A stretch of 64,000 nucleotides of DNA from Onchocerca volvulus (Eukaryota; Nematoda; Chromadorea; Rhabditida; Onchocercidae): the NCBI GenBank assembly GCA_000499405.2, contig HG738140.1, positions 13,827,113 to 13,891,112 of the forward strand, written 5' to 3'. Both the position numbers and the translations under genes were made by a program. This document shows positions 27,171-42,100 of the stretch, one piece after another. The notes under the pieces are model-generated. The model worked only from the letters and a program-made list of their open reading frames with translations, did not search any database and was not told where the DNA came from. The stretch's first letter is position 1. Every line of letters begins with the position of its first letter.

Positions 27171-30100
27171 ATGGAACAAATACGGGAAGGAAATTCAACA
27201 GTGTTTCGTAGACAAAGTGAGGGAAATAGTAGTAGAAATATTGGAGGTGGTTGGTACAACACTCGACGACAGTACCGATCGGTAGCATTTGGTACCTGGA
27301 AAGTAGGTGATGCTCGAGAGTTGTCCCTCAGACGTTGTGTTTCTGAAAATGAAGGACAAGTAATTCGGTTAGTAAGATTTTACTTTTGATAAGATTTGTT
27401 CTTTTGTTTGTTTACTTTTCTCTTATTAAATTGTTAATTATTTTTAATTAATCTTCATCCATAGTCTTAAATTTCAATATCTGAATTATTAATTAGAATT
27501 CGCCAAAATTAAGTGCTTTAATAAAATAATGTTATTTGCAGCAGATTATCTAATAATTTACTTTATTAATTTTATTTAACTTAATTTGATCATATTTATA
27601 TGCAGAAATGAATCGTCGCTATTCTATCATATTTTTTTTCCATATATTCTAATAAATCAATAAAAAAAATTTTTTTTTTCAATGAAATTTGAATATTTTG
27701 TTCGTAAATCAATTCTATCTTTTGATTAATTGTTAGAAATTCCCATTTTTTTTTTCATCTTCTATTCAAAATTCTGGTTGATTTAGAACACGTTTTAATG
27801 CACATTCTCATAAAAATGTGTATTTTGCAAGTTTTTACAAAAATACTTATTTGCAAATTCTTATAAAAGTACACATTTTGCACATTTTTATGAAAAAAAA
27901 AACATCAAATTAATCATAATTAATGCAAAATTTCAAATTCATTTTTATTTTTAATATTTAAAACCACAAAGTATTGAATCATTTGTTGCATTCAAATTGT
28001 CGGTTGAAAAATTCTTAAAGCATAATAGACGAAAAATTATTGCTTGATTCGCATGATTCGTCGTTAACCAGCGAATTGCGATAGCGGAAACTTTAAATCG
28101 ATGTAGTCGCTATTTCATATTTCAGTACATTTCAATTTAACAAAAAGAAAATTTTTTTAATCTTATTTGAATAAAGAAAAAATCTTGAGAAATTTTTGCT
28201 AAAAATCAAATGTTTCGTTTTCCCTAACTTTGCAGCAATCAAAATTCGTTCGTTTATTTTTCACACAATGGCATTTCATCATAGATACGACATTAGAAAT
28301 CATTTATGCATTCAAAATACCATTTGAGAAAGTTGAAAATTTCGCCTACAATTGATGAAAATTTATAAAAATTCTTGAAAAAAAGGGAACCGGTAAAGTG
28401 CATGCACATTAATTGATCCAACAAATACCATTAACTATTATTTCGAAAAACACAAATATCACAGATGAAATTATAACATTGATCTCATTCCAGCATCGTT
28501 CATAGAAACTTAGTTCGATTAGAAAATTACTCAAACTCAATTCAATCAGTTCCTTATCACTGATTGTTTTCAATCATATCATTGTTGCTGTTAAGATTTG
28601 ATTCGGATAAGAAAAGCATATGTCATGAACTTGTTTTTCACTTCTTCTTTGCTCTTCAACTTTTGATATTTCATTCGTTTAAATCGATTTTTCTTTTCTT
28701 ACCTTAGCAAAATTACGAATTGAATTTGTCGCAAAATTGATGTCAAATCATGAAATCAAATTTCTTTCACTAACTTATCAACTAATATCACATGAGAGTT
28801 TCATATGACGACAATATTATTTCTAAATTTTAAGACAGAATCCATCTTTTATGTTCAAATATGTCATAAGGAAAAATCTAATCTCATTTGTATTTCTGGA
28901 ACAAAAAGATGCCAAAATTTTGATCAGTCATTTCAATTTTAGAAATCAATTAGTAATTTAGAGCAACAATTAATAAAATCTAAATGATAAAAAAAAGTTT
29001 ATTTATCGGTCAGTTTTCTTTGTGATTCCTATTGATTTATGATGGAAAATTTTAATAATCTATTGAAATCGAAGAAATTGAAATATTTGTTGTAAAGTAT
29101 AGGCCATTTTAAATTCATATTCTTCAAAATCTATTTGCTCGCATTTATCTGTTTCTGAAAGCTTAAATTACATTTAAGCTTCAATTTTCATTTGACTATT
29201 CACTCGTTTTATTGTTAATTATCTGGACAGAATCATCACTTCTTATTATCAAACAAAAATTAGATATTTGAATTTTTTGTTTTAATTTCAGATTTCATTT
29301 TCTTTTTTTAAATGCTTATTTGAGAGTTTTTTGAAAATTATGAAAAGAACGGAGAAAGGGATTAAAGGAATATAAAGAAAGGAAGAATTCTTATAAATGT
29401 TAAATGAAGGCTTAAAAGCTTATATTATTATATTTACCGTATGAAAAGATGTTGGATTATTAGAATAGTATATATGAATTTAAATTAAATTTTTAATTTG
29501 AATTTCAGTACAAGAAGTGTAAGAGTTAATACTGTAAGGTTGTAAAATGAAGTGTATAAAATACAATTAAATTGTCGTCTTGACATGTTCAAATTTGAAA
29601 TCCTTCAATTTAATGCAAACTAATTTAAACATAAATGGGAAAATAAAGTGAAATAGGCCTTTGTCTTCGTTAATCCCATTCGATTTAAAATTTTTGAGTA
29701 ATTAAAGATGATTTTTGTCAAATTTCAATAATATTCTTTAATTTCAATTCACTTTTCAATCATTTATCTCGTACTCATTATTATAGTATAATGGTCAGTA
29801 TAGCAATATGAATACATCAAAAATGAAGCAGAATTCGAATTTTGTGTGATTCAATTCTAAAAAGTTTTGTAAAAATTTTTGAATTTTCAGAAATTTCGTT
29901 ATAAAATCGAATTTTTGAGGACTTTTTTTTCTATAAAAATGGCAAACTTTCTTGGGATATTATATCACTCATATACCTATTTTTATTTGATATTCTTTTG
30001 ACATCAATCAAGAATACGGTCGAATTTCTTAGAATTGCTAAAATTGATCCTTTTTTTCAAATTTCAATTTAACCATTTGTGCACAATCAACGCTGCACTT

Positions 30101-33100
30101 AATCGTTTAAATCATTTTAGATTTCAAATTTGCTGCCAGCAATTTCATTCATTCATTGATTCATACTTTCATTGATTTATTCTTCACATTAAACATACAA
30201 AACTTCGAATAAATTGTTATTGTTCGAGTAAGAAAGAACAAAAACTAAAATTCAATTCAAATGGCCTCAGAAAGATCGTATCGGCAAATTACTGGTTATG
30301 AGTTGGACCAGATATCATAACTGGTATCAGGTCCGATACTATTCAAAATTAAACAAATTCCGCTTTTTTTTTTTTTTTTTTTAAATTTTTTGATTCAAAG
30401 AAAGAACAGATGGAAAAATACCATAGGACAAAGATATGAGAGTGGAAATTAGGGAAATGAAATAATTGGATAGAAGAGAAAAGGAGAAAATAAAATAGGG
30501 TCATTTGAGGTCAATCGTTGGAACGATTGATATGAAAGAAAAATTTCTTCAATAAGGCAAAAATTTATCCTATTGCAAATCTTTAAATAAGTGAAGATTG
30601 ATTTTTTTTTCGCTTTTGTTTGACTAAAACATTGTTATTATCAGATTGTGTAACTTTTATTTTATCCCAAAAGAACATATATTTTGTTAAATTAAATAAC
30701 GAAATTGAACTTTTTAAAAATAAACTTTAAGAATAAACCAGATGAAGTGAATCAAAATTAGATTTTACCAAATGATATTAGTAATATTTCACGAAAAATA
30801 ATATAAACAAACTATGATATTAATCATTCATAAAGAATGGAAAAGAAGATTAATCGTCATTTAATTTATCACTTAATGCTAATTTTAAGTTAATTTTAAC
30901 TTCACACAAATTTATAATTTTTTCTGAGAAGAATTAAAAAAAAAAAAAAGAAAAAAACAATTTCAGTATCGAAACTGGAATTGTTTTTTTCAACAGAACA
31001 AATTTACAAAAGCAAACATTGCTAAGGATAAGAATTTTTTTTTTCTTCGATCCAAAGACTAAAAATCATTTAGTTCATTTTTTTAATCATTTTTCATAAA
31101 CTTTTTTATGAAACAAACTGAGAAAATTGAGGTACCAAAAAATTGATACGGTAAAAAATGACAATGTATTATTTCTAATTTTAATTACTTTTTATTTATT
31201 TCAATCATTTTCCGATATTTGATCATTCAAACTGATCAATTCATCATATTTCATAAAAAAGTCATATAATAGGGCAGGAAATGGAGGAAGGGAAAAAAAA
31301 AAGGTGTCATTTGTTGAAATGTTCGAGTTTAACAACAAACTTATCGTTTTCATTTCGATGTTTCATTTCGTATTTGTCCATCTCTTTTTTTTTCTATCAT
31401 AAAATTTGGTTAAAATAATTCAAGAAAAATTCTTTTTCCTTGTTTACAAAATTTTTGAATTTATAATGCGTATTTTTTTATTTTTATTAATTAAAATTAT
31501 TAACTAATTTTCATATTTTAAAAGCTTTTATGAATGAAATTTTATTATCGATGTATTCATGTATAGTTGTGTTTAGCACAGTGTTTTGAATAATTCCACC
31601 GAAAAAGATAGGCTGTACTGATTAATCGAATAGTTTTGATTCCATGATATGATTAGATCAGCAATGAAATTGTCAACAAATGCCATTGGCGTGTAATTTA
31701 TATTCGAAGTTATTTATTGCATGAAGTTTCGTCAATATTGCACATTTATATTATCAAGACTTCATATTTTCCTTTTAATTTTGAATAATTCTTAAAGTTT
31801 GAAAAACTTTTAAAATTTGTTGACATCTATCTGCATATGTTAGAACTTGATTTAAAATTCCTTTTGTTGCTAAAGGAAAAGTGTATAAATTATATTTGTC
31901 ATTGATGAATGGTGATAAGATGGGATTATTTCGACAACAAATAAATAGCAAACTACAAGTTTTAGCATCCATTCATGCTGTTAAATGTGCAAAAAGTTCT
32001 TTGTTTAGAAAACTTATAAGTTTTGTTAAAATTTACAAAATATTCGCAAAGATTTTATAGAATTTATTTTTTTTATCGAAATTCGCAAATTAAAAAAAAG
32101 AAAAGTGGAAAATGTGACAATTCTCATTTCGTTTGACGAACAAAATTTCCGCAATGTTATATTTATTTTTTTTAGTTTTAACATTAAATTTAGCAAAAAT
32201 ACAACTAATATCAGCAGCATTGATAATTCAAAAAATCGATACTGATAAAAAAAATTTTTTTACACTGTGTGCAATAAAAGATAAATTCAAATGTCACGAA
32301 TTACTTGAAAAATCAGTAAAATTAAATTTATGCATACTGAAAATAACATTATCATGAGATTTCCAAGAGAAAAAGATCGATAAATCTTGATCTGCTGATA
32401 TGCAATTCTTGTTTGTTGATATTTTTAGATATTGTTTGTTGATATTTTTAGATATTAATTTATATAATTTTTCTGATATATTTCTTCTCCTATGATCACC
32501 TGAGACTAAATTTTAATAAATATTTCAATTTACTTGATTCTCTTCTTCTAATTTTCAACCTGTTTTTATCATTTTCAAATCAAACTAGTGATGAGCTGAA
32601 TTTTCATAAAATTTCATCTTATCTTATACAATCATATTAACCATCCAATCCTTTTTCTTTTCTTTTTCTTTTTTTTTAATGTAAAATTCTCTCATATATT
32701 TTTTTTATTTTAATTTTAAATTGATTACTTTCTTTGTTAAATGTCATTTTTTCTGACATTGCGAACATTTGACCTTGTCTTTAAAACGGCAAATATGACA
32801 GCTTAATTTGTATTGATCAAATAAATACTCAAATCGATTTTGGCAGTTATTGAAACTAGACAGTCATATATTTCCGTATTTTTCAAGTACTTGTTTTATA
32901 ATGTCGTAATAATTTTAATTATTATATTTTATATTTTTAATTATTGAAGTCTAAACTGTAATTCGATTTAAAAACGATCTGGAAATATTATCACTAATAG
33001 ATACAAACGTAACAGTATTTATCGAATAAATTTCTATAGATCCTTCTTTCTTTTCTTGTAAAATTATGATTATTTGTTTATTCTGATTATCAAAATTATC

Positions 33101-36100
33101 ATTTATTTGCTATTATTGATGATAATCAGTACTTGACGAGAGATAAGATTTTTCCTAACTTTCAATTAGTATCATTTATATTTCCGCAAACATTTCTGAA
33201 GTAGATCGGAAGAACAAGTTAGTTCAAGATTTTTGTAATTCTTCTGAAACAAATTTCTTTTATCATTTATTTCTTCGTATTAATCCATTTCTGTATAAAT
33301 AGCAAACTTTTGTTGAAATGAAATTTTCTCAAATTTCACGACTAATTCACTTTATACAATGAATGCATTTACATCAATTGACTTTATTCAATTCCTATTG
33401 AATTATAGCAATTCGATATTTTTACACATATTTATTAGAATTTATTAGATTTTCAAATTTAAAAGCATGCGCTGAATCATTCCAAGATTGTTATTTACAT
33501 CTATCGAGGTTGAACTAATTTAATCTCATATTATTTATGTCCATTTGCAATATTGAGCAAGAACATAAATTCTCGATTCCTATTAAAATTCATTTTATCT
33601 GCTAATATCAATCAATTTTATCAATTTTCCAATCTTTTCCTTGACATGAAAAATTATCCATAGCGGTAAAAATATGAGAGGGAATGGAATAATTAATGAT
33701 CGATAATATTAAATTATGCCATTTTAAGTCTAACTGATGGTTGAATTTAAAATAAGCTTCATATTTATGAAAGAAATATATTGAAGTTCGCATATGCATA
33801 TACATCTCTCATTATCATTTCATATCATTTTTTAAATTTTTTTTAAAATTTAAACTAAAATTTTCTTCATATTATTTTATATCGCATAATTTTTTATATA
33901 ATTTCTTTCTATGATGAAATATTTGAAATTTCTTTATTGCATTTTTACAATGAAAGTTCAACAACTCTATAAATTCAAATAAATTTCATCATCGATTGAA
34001 TTCAGATAAATTTTATCATCCACTTTAACCATAAATAATAAATTGGCTGAATTGAAAAATTATAAATTAAAAAATTAAAATTTTTGTATTACTTAATTTT
34101 GTTCAAAAGATGCAATTTTAAAATTCATTATTTTCAATTCAAATATTTTCAAATTAATTTTTTTTCTTTTTTTTTTCTTTCACTTCAAATATATCACCAT
34201 TAAATCATTAATTTATATCTTCGCCAAGTAGTATATACTATCAAATGGGTCATTTTTCAGCAAATTCCAATCGTTTAATCATTTGCCATATAATTTAAGT
34301 AAAATAGTTGTTAATTTATTAATTATCTTTATCTATAAATGATTTAATTGAATTTTAAACTAACTTTTACCGCACATTCATCATTCCATTAGTAGCAATG
34401 AATGATTACATATTGTAAAGTTCATCACGATTTATTTTGAATAACAAACTTCCGTCCCATTAACACCTCGATGACCTTCAACGATAACAGACCAATCCTT
34501 TGAAAGTATTCGTTCTTTGATAAATTTGATTGCCGAAGTATTTTTATCTATCAATTGCTCTATCATCTTATCTCTTCCTATAATCACTTTGTTATTTGCA
34601 TATTTGATTGTTTGAGTAACCTTCTACAATCATGTATTTACCTTTTTATTTATCTGTTACGATATGTTTATTCATTTCATTATCATTTCCAATATTAAGT
34701 CTAAGATAATAAATTTTATTGCACATTTGAATATGTTGTATATGTATTTCAATTCAATTTTCAACAGCTTTATGACTCATAAAAGTTTTTCAATTTCAAT
34801 TTATTATAGCTATTTTCTGAGATTTCTGAGAGTTAAAAATCTTTTAAATAAACTTCAAATCACTATCATCTTCAAATGATTTTCATATTTTCTTTATATG
34901 CTTGTTGGAGCAAAATAATGTCAAACAATTACAAATGATTTCATAATTTTTTCCTCTAAATTTAGAAATTTTTTGTGAAAATTTTTTTCAAATCTTTTTT
35001 TGCAAAAATTTCAATTTTTATTTGTTTGCAACTTTCGCAAATTCATTTTAGCATCAAAAATATGCGAAATATAGTGGGATGGAATGAAAAATTTGACAAA
35101 TTACTACTTTTTTGATCTATGCAAATTTTACGGTTAAAGAAAAAATTCATTGTTAAATGACAATTCACCGCCAATTTTGAGGAATTTTGAAACGAATAAA
35201 ATTATTTTTTCCATGCTATAGGAATTTCCAACTATTTTATAGCAGAAACAATTATGACACTTATTTCGTATTTATTTTTTCTAATTATTTATCACAAATT
35301 TAAAGTTTAGAAATTCAAACTTCAGATACATTGCATAAAAGTTTGCAACCAATAAAATGGATCAAAATTTGAAAAGTCTCATATTTGTTCAAATTTTTGG
35401 GACAAAATAGAAAATTTTACTTCCTAAAAAACTTTTAGTTTTTTTTCCTCAAAATTTGGTAATAAACAAATTCTCTTTCAACAAAAATTCACTAACTAAT
35501 TATTGAAAATTCTTAATTACTTTTTATTATATAATATATTAAGAATTAATAAGACTTTTAAACCACTTTTGATTCTTAAGTTGAGATTCAGAGGTCAAAC
35601 TATACTTCTTCAGAGGTTAAGTTGTCCGTACATTTAACGCTCGTTATCGATCTGTTAGCGTTTTTAACATTCGAAATTTTTGAAATTATTGTCTCCGAAT
35701 TCTAAGAAGTTTTTTGATCATATCCTTAGTAAAAATTATTAACCTAATATTTTTTCAAATTCATTCTTATTTCTTCGGATGAATAAATTTCTATGTAAAT
35801 AATGTACAATTTCTATATTGGAAACTTCCGGAAATGTTGCGAAATATTTCAAAGATTTGTTTATTTACTCTTTCTTTTTTTTCGATGCAAAATACTTTTT
35901 AAGCATTGAGCATTTCATCTTAAGATAGAAAAGTTTTCCATTCAATTATTCTTTTCTTAAGAAAGCTGGCAAATACGCTTCATGCGGTTTGATTTGCGAA
36001 TTTCTATTAAATTTACGAAAATTGAAAGCACTGCCATCTTTCTTCAATTGCTCTTTCATTCATGCTATTATCGACTTTCATCTTCCTGATTGACTTTTCA

Positions 36101-39100
36101 TTGAATTCAAAAAATAATGCTCATTTTATTATTTTCTTTTTCTTATCAAAAGAACTGAAATGATATCAAACTAATTTGTTTTGATTTATTTTACGAAATT
36201 TATTCGTATAGCATTTATCTAATTTGAAATTTTTGAAGATATTCGTCATCTTTGCTAATTTTTACGATCTTAAAGGTCTAACAAACGATCATTTTTTTTT
36301 TTTCGAATGGATAATATTCAATCGATTGAAATTTTAAGCAGTTGTATGAATCTGTTCATCTTTTTGATATGTTTAAAATTAAATTACTGACCGTTTAATT
36401 TATAATTAAATATTAGAAGAATCATTCGGATAACTTTTTAATTCAATACATCCTTACTGAAATTTTCAAGATCGATTATCACATAAATACAGAATTTTTC
36501 AATTTGATTTAATCCTTTTTTTTTTTTTTTTTTTTGTACAAATTCGGCCTAAAGTTGTGTGAGTTCAAAATTTAGAATTCTTATAAAATCATTCGCATTT
36601 GTGAAAAATTTATTTTCTAGTAATCTGATTCAGTCATATGTAATTTCCAAAATGGATATACTTCATTACTTCCTGAGGAATTTGAAGATAAGTAAGCAAT
36701 GCATGGAGCCCTATTCTTTTGATTTACAAATCAAAATGTCATTGTTCGAAATTTAAAACTGTTGAACAAATAGGACGAATTTACGAGAAAAGGAAGAGGA
36801 AAATGACAAATTTAATGTTTAATGAAGTTGCACCAACGCAAGGACTAATTGATCAAAACATTTCTTATAACAACGCTCATGTCCATTCATACCTCACTTT
36901 TGATAATTCTGATGGGTCAAACCAGGAGAATTTTTTAAATTTCAAATCCATCACTATCTTATTTTAAATTCCAAATTCCATCATTATCTAAAAAACAAAA
37001 TGTCATCTCATCAATTATTTAAAGTAACCGGATCCTAAAATGGTAATAGATGAAAAAAAAAAAAAAAAAAAGTATGAAAGAATGTTACTGTGACAGTGTC
37101 CATTTCTAAAGTTTGCTTGCGAATTCAAAAAAATTTCCCGAAATTTTTGTTGCGAATTTTTTCAAGAAAAAGAAAAAAATTCTTTTGTTGAAAATGAAAA
37201 ATTAATCAAATTTGCAAGAAGAATACAAAGTTCTAAATGTATTGTTGTACCAAATGCCTTCCAACTCATTTGCCAACTGTTTGAATCTGAGCCATTACAA
37301 GAAAACAATTTTTCGTATAGAAAAACTTTTATTCAATTTGCTTTTTAAGTTTAATAATTTCTTCAATTTGGTTATAACTGTAAGCATTTGTTAATTTATC
37401 GATATGAAAGTGTGTATATAAACTAAAATTTGTACAATTTTAATGAATGATACATATCAATATTTAATGAATTTAAATTTTCAACAAAAATTTTCAATTC
37501 TTAGCAACTAAAAAATTGAAGAAATAATATCGAAAAAAAAAATTCAACTTTTCGACTTTAACAATCAAATTTCTTCAACTCATTTGTGGTAAAAGAATGA
37601 TTTTTTACGCGAAGAAAAAACTGTCATTCTATTTCATTTATCACTTCCTTATCTTCCGAACTATTATCAGTTTCTTCTTTTTTTTTTTTTGAAATTTCTC
37701 TTCTTAATGCACTATTCATGCAGCTTTAAATATTATCTTGCAAATTTTGTAAATATCTACAAAATCATTCATTCACACCACCAAATGTATCATTTAATAT
37801 TGCTTCGCTTTTCAATTTAACAATTTGCTACTTTTTTTTTTTAAATTAAAATTATCTCTCGTTTGAATGATTATTTTGCTCCGTTTTTTTTGCATTTCAT
37901 AAATTTCTTCAAAATTATTTTGCAATCATTTCGTACAGCTAACAAATTACATTATGCATCTTTTATTATTTCCATAAAATGCAATGAATGATATCTTCTT
38001 TCATTGCTGAATTAATTGAATTGAATTGAATTGAAAAAAACTATCTAAAATATTGGAAATGGTATTCTTATCATTATTATCATTATTATCATTATTATTG
38101 TTACTGAAATTGCTTTCATTGTTATAATGATTCATATTTCATTGAAAAAATGTTTCGCTCATTTTTTTCTATTTCCTTCTTTCCTTTTTTCTGTTTTTTT
38201 TTTTTTTTAACTTGAACTAGTAATATTGATTTTTTTTTGATAAACTTTAACGAATGATTTCTAAAAAATTTTTCAGTCAGTATATATACATGTATTGTCT
38301 GAAGATAATGGGATAGCAAAGAATGTAAAAGCATTTCAAATATCTTTAAGAAATTTGTATTAGCTTAGATGTAATTTTTAAAATTTGAAAAAATTTAAAC
38401 AATAAAAATTAGATATTTTTAGCAAGAAAAAAAAAAACAGAAATTTTAATTTATTAATTGATCAAACTTATTTTTTCTTTTTAAGTTTTAGCAAATCTAA
38501 ATCAATTTTTTCCTTTTTTTTTTTTAATTTACCGATGATTTATTTGCAAATTATTGGTGAATTTGATTTGAAGTAAAGTGTAAATCATTGCTATTTCCAC
38601 TTTTTTTTTTTTTTTTTTTCTATGATTAAAGAAAACCCGATAATTTGATATATCAAATGATCTTTGATCAGGTTTTTTGAATTTCTAATCATTGAAATTT
38701 ATGTTTTAGATGTTATTCATTTCTATTTTCAAAGCTAATTTTTTCATTTTTGTTTAATTTATTTTTGGGAAATGATTATATTTTTGTCAAAAACAATGGG
38801 ATACTTGCCTGTTCACTAAATCCTTCCATTTTAATTGTTTATATAAAGATTTCAATTTTTTTCTGTCATCAAAGAGTGTTTAATGGAAGAAAAAAACAAT
38901 TGCTGAATTTGTTATAATTCAAAATTTGATTCATTTTATTAATTTTAATAACTTTTTTGTAGTGCGAATTTCGTAAATTTGAGATTTGAAGATCATAGAA
39001 AAATTTTTAATTGCTGATATTACATGTTTTATTATATTATACAATAAACTTTAAAGTATACATAAATTTATATCTTTAACAATGGTATGAATATAAAGCA

Positions 39101-42100
39101 CATGCGAAATTATGTATGTAACAGATAATCTTATCTATGAGTTTTCGTATTTGGAATTAATCAATAATTTTAATTAACAATTAATAAAATTTTAGATCAT
39201 TGGATATGAATCAAAATTATTCAATCGCAACAACTGGCAATCGATTTTGCATGTTAAGATCGGCAAATTTTGGAATTCCATTAAATTATGATAACAATTA
39301 TCATAATGATACCGCAGCATCGATAAAGCGTGGAAATACGACACGGATGGATAGGCGTCGAAGAGATGGAACACCTGGATCCAGATCAATTAACATATCA
39401 GAATTAGGTTTTTTTTTTCTTTTTTTTTAAAATTTAATTAGTAGAGAAATTGGATAATTCATTAGTTGCGATTTGTCATTGTTTTTTTTTTACTCCTAAA
39501 AATTAGTAAATATTTGCTTATCATTGAAAAGTGATTAATTGAGTAAATAAGTAAGTAAGCATTTATACAAACAAATAATTAAACGAGTGGGTCAATTAAT
39601 TAATAACATTCGATGAGAAATAATAAATTTGATCTATAATTTTATATAAAAAAATAATTTAAGAAAATCTGCTTTATTATTAGAAATTTCTAAAATCCGA
39701 AGATGATTATTATTTGAGCGACATGACCGTAGTTATTTTCACTCCAATATCAGTAATCAATAATAAATTATTATTATTATATACATCGTTTTAAACGTAA
39801 AATTTTTAAACAAAAAATTGGGAATTTTTCGATTCAATTCAGTTAATCAATAAAAATTGTTTTCAAAACACAGATTAGATCAAATTTTCAAGATATAAAT
39901 ATGTTTTCTTGTTTGAAAACATCCTTCCCTTTGAAATCGACGGAATAACTTAAACAAACCGACGATTGACGTCATTAAGGTTGATTATTGATGTTGGAAT
40001 GATTGATAAGTGATGATGTAACTATAGAAGTATATGAAATGCAAGATAAGCGTGAAATGTCAATAAGTTAAACATATTATTTTTAAGAAATGCGCCTTCT
40101 TTTGAAAACTTTATTCAACTTTTTTTTATGATAGATTTTTTCTTTGATAGCAACTTTTGTCCAAGTTTTATGATCGATTTCTTTGAGTAGCAACTTTGTC
40201 AAGTTCACGTATTTCACGTTTACAAGTGAATGTTTTCTTTTTGTCAATAAGAATATGATTTTGTTATAATTAAGTTCTAATTAAGCCTATTTCACAATCT
40301 TTAATACGTTCATATATATATTACAACCTTCACATACATATATATTTTACATATACTTTTCATATTTATTCATTTCAAAAAAAAAATAGTTTTGCAATTT
40401 TTTTGTCGAAATTTCTTTAATAAATGTATTTAAAAGATTTTAAATATATGTCTTTCTGAGAAAAAGAAAGACATATATTTCTATTCGAATAACAAAAAAA
40501 TCAATAAAATTCTAATTAAAATTCAAAATTTTTCATCTAAAAGTGCATAGTAAATGCTGACAAAAAAAAAAATTGAAACATTTACCTCCATCAAAGCTTT
40601 TCCGTTCTCTTTTTTTCAATCAATTTTTGAACTGATTTATTTTCAAAGTATGCGTACACTTTTTTCCTTTTTTTTTTTTTGATTTTCAAATCCTTTTTTA
40701 TCATCTGAGTAAACTGTTTGAAATGTCAGAACATCTATCTTAATTTTCCATTCGAAAAATTCTCCATTTTTTTAAATTTTTAAAAATTTTTGTCGAAAAT
40801 TTTAACAAAATGATAGCAAGAATGTCTGAAAAATTTTTTCGTTTTTTTTTTTTTTTTTTTTTTTTCTAGAAGATTTAATCTCTTTCATATGATAGAATGT
40901 AAATTTGATTTTATCTGATAATTTTGAAATATTTTTCAACAATTTAAAGTTGCTTTGTTTCTCTTGTTGATATTAATTTTATGCTTCATTATTTTAATAT
41001 GAAATTAAATTTCTTGTTGAAGAAAGATAAGAGTTGCAATTTAAATTTCTGCTCAATTCTAAGAAACTATTATGAAATTATAAAAATGAATTCAATTTCC
41101 GGTTTGAAGAAAGATATGATCATGAACAAAAATGCGAATTTTATTTCCGGTTTCTGTCGGCTTTGATTTAATGATGTATTTATTGTTTCCATTCATTATT
41201 TCATTTCTCAGCATGATATTCTCATTATCAAAATTACAAATTTTTCTATCAGAAATCTCGAGAATTGCTTGAGAAGAATGAATAAGTCACATTGTGCTGT
41301 TTCATTCTAAGATCTCTTTTTGTTCTCGCCGAATTTCATATTAATTTCACGTCAGAAATCATTTCTTCATTTTTAAATCCAATATTATATCATATTTTAT
41401 TAAAAATCAAACATTTTTCTTTTCGTTCATAATCATTTCAAATTTCATTAAATTAATAAATCAATTTGGAATTTTTCTTTTGAGAATTCCAATAAAAGTT
41501 ATTTTTCTGCCAAGCATAAAAAAATCGGAGTTTTTTTTTTATCAATTATATATTATCTCTTTCATTTAATGACTGAAATATTAGATTTTATGATTTTTTA
41601 AAATAAATTTAATTCTAAATTTTTACGAATTTAAAAATTTGTTTTTTTTTGGGAATGTATTTGCTTCTCACTAGTGTAAGGAATATGTCGTTAGCAGTGA
41701 GAAAATGGTGAAGATTTTAAGTATTGAAATTGAAGTGTCGAGTTGTTTGAGAAATGAGGAAGATAAATTAATGATGGCTGTTAGCTTGTGTTTGTGTAAT
41801 AGTATTCCCTTTCTGCAAATTTATGAAAGAAAACAAAAAAACAAAAATAAAACTTTAAACATTTATTTTTTCTTTTCTTTTTTTTTTTTTTTTTTTTAGA
41901 ATAATTTACATAAGGAATCAATAATTTATTGATTTAATTAATAACAATAGCAAATTTTTTTTTTAAATTTCTGAGCTTAAAAGTTTTGCTTATTCTTCGA
42001 AATTTATCCATTTAAATCTGCATACGATGGAATTTTCAACTTTTGTGTAAAATTGTAAATTAGAAAATTGATATTAAATTTTAAAAATTTAATTGAGCAA

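Larger units (their letters stand above)
27368..39195 (+). other. Intron 1 of the 314-aa gene, 11.8 kb
   Basis: AT-rich sequence with many homopolymer runs. Besides the candidate exon at 36803 and the minus ORF at 31775, I see nothing coding. A short, less AT-rich patch at 30262-30350 encodes only a 19-codon ORF. Confidence 0.5.

Noticed and set aside
30262..30350. Less AT-rich patch with ATG (MASERSYRQITGYELDQIS) considered as an alternative first exon
   Set aside because: No donor in the required phase 2 occurs before the stop codon.
38040..38100. Repeated ATTATC units
   Set aside because: A short simple-sequence tract of no special interest; a similar one occurs in a DB-gene intron near 58970.
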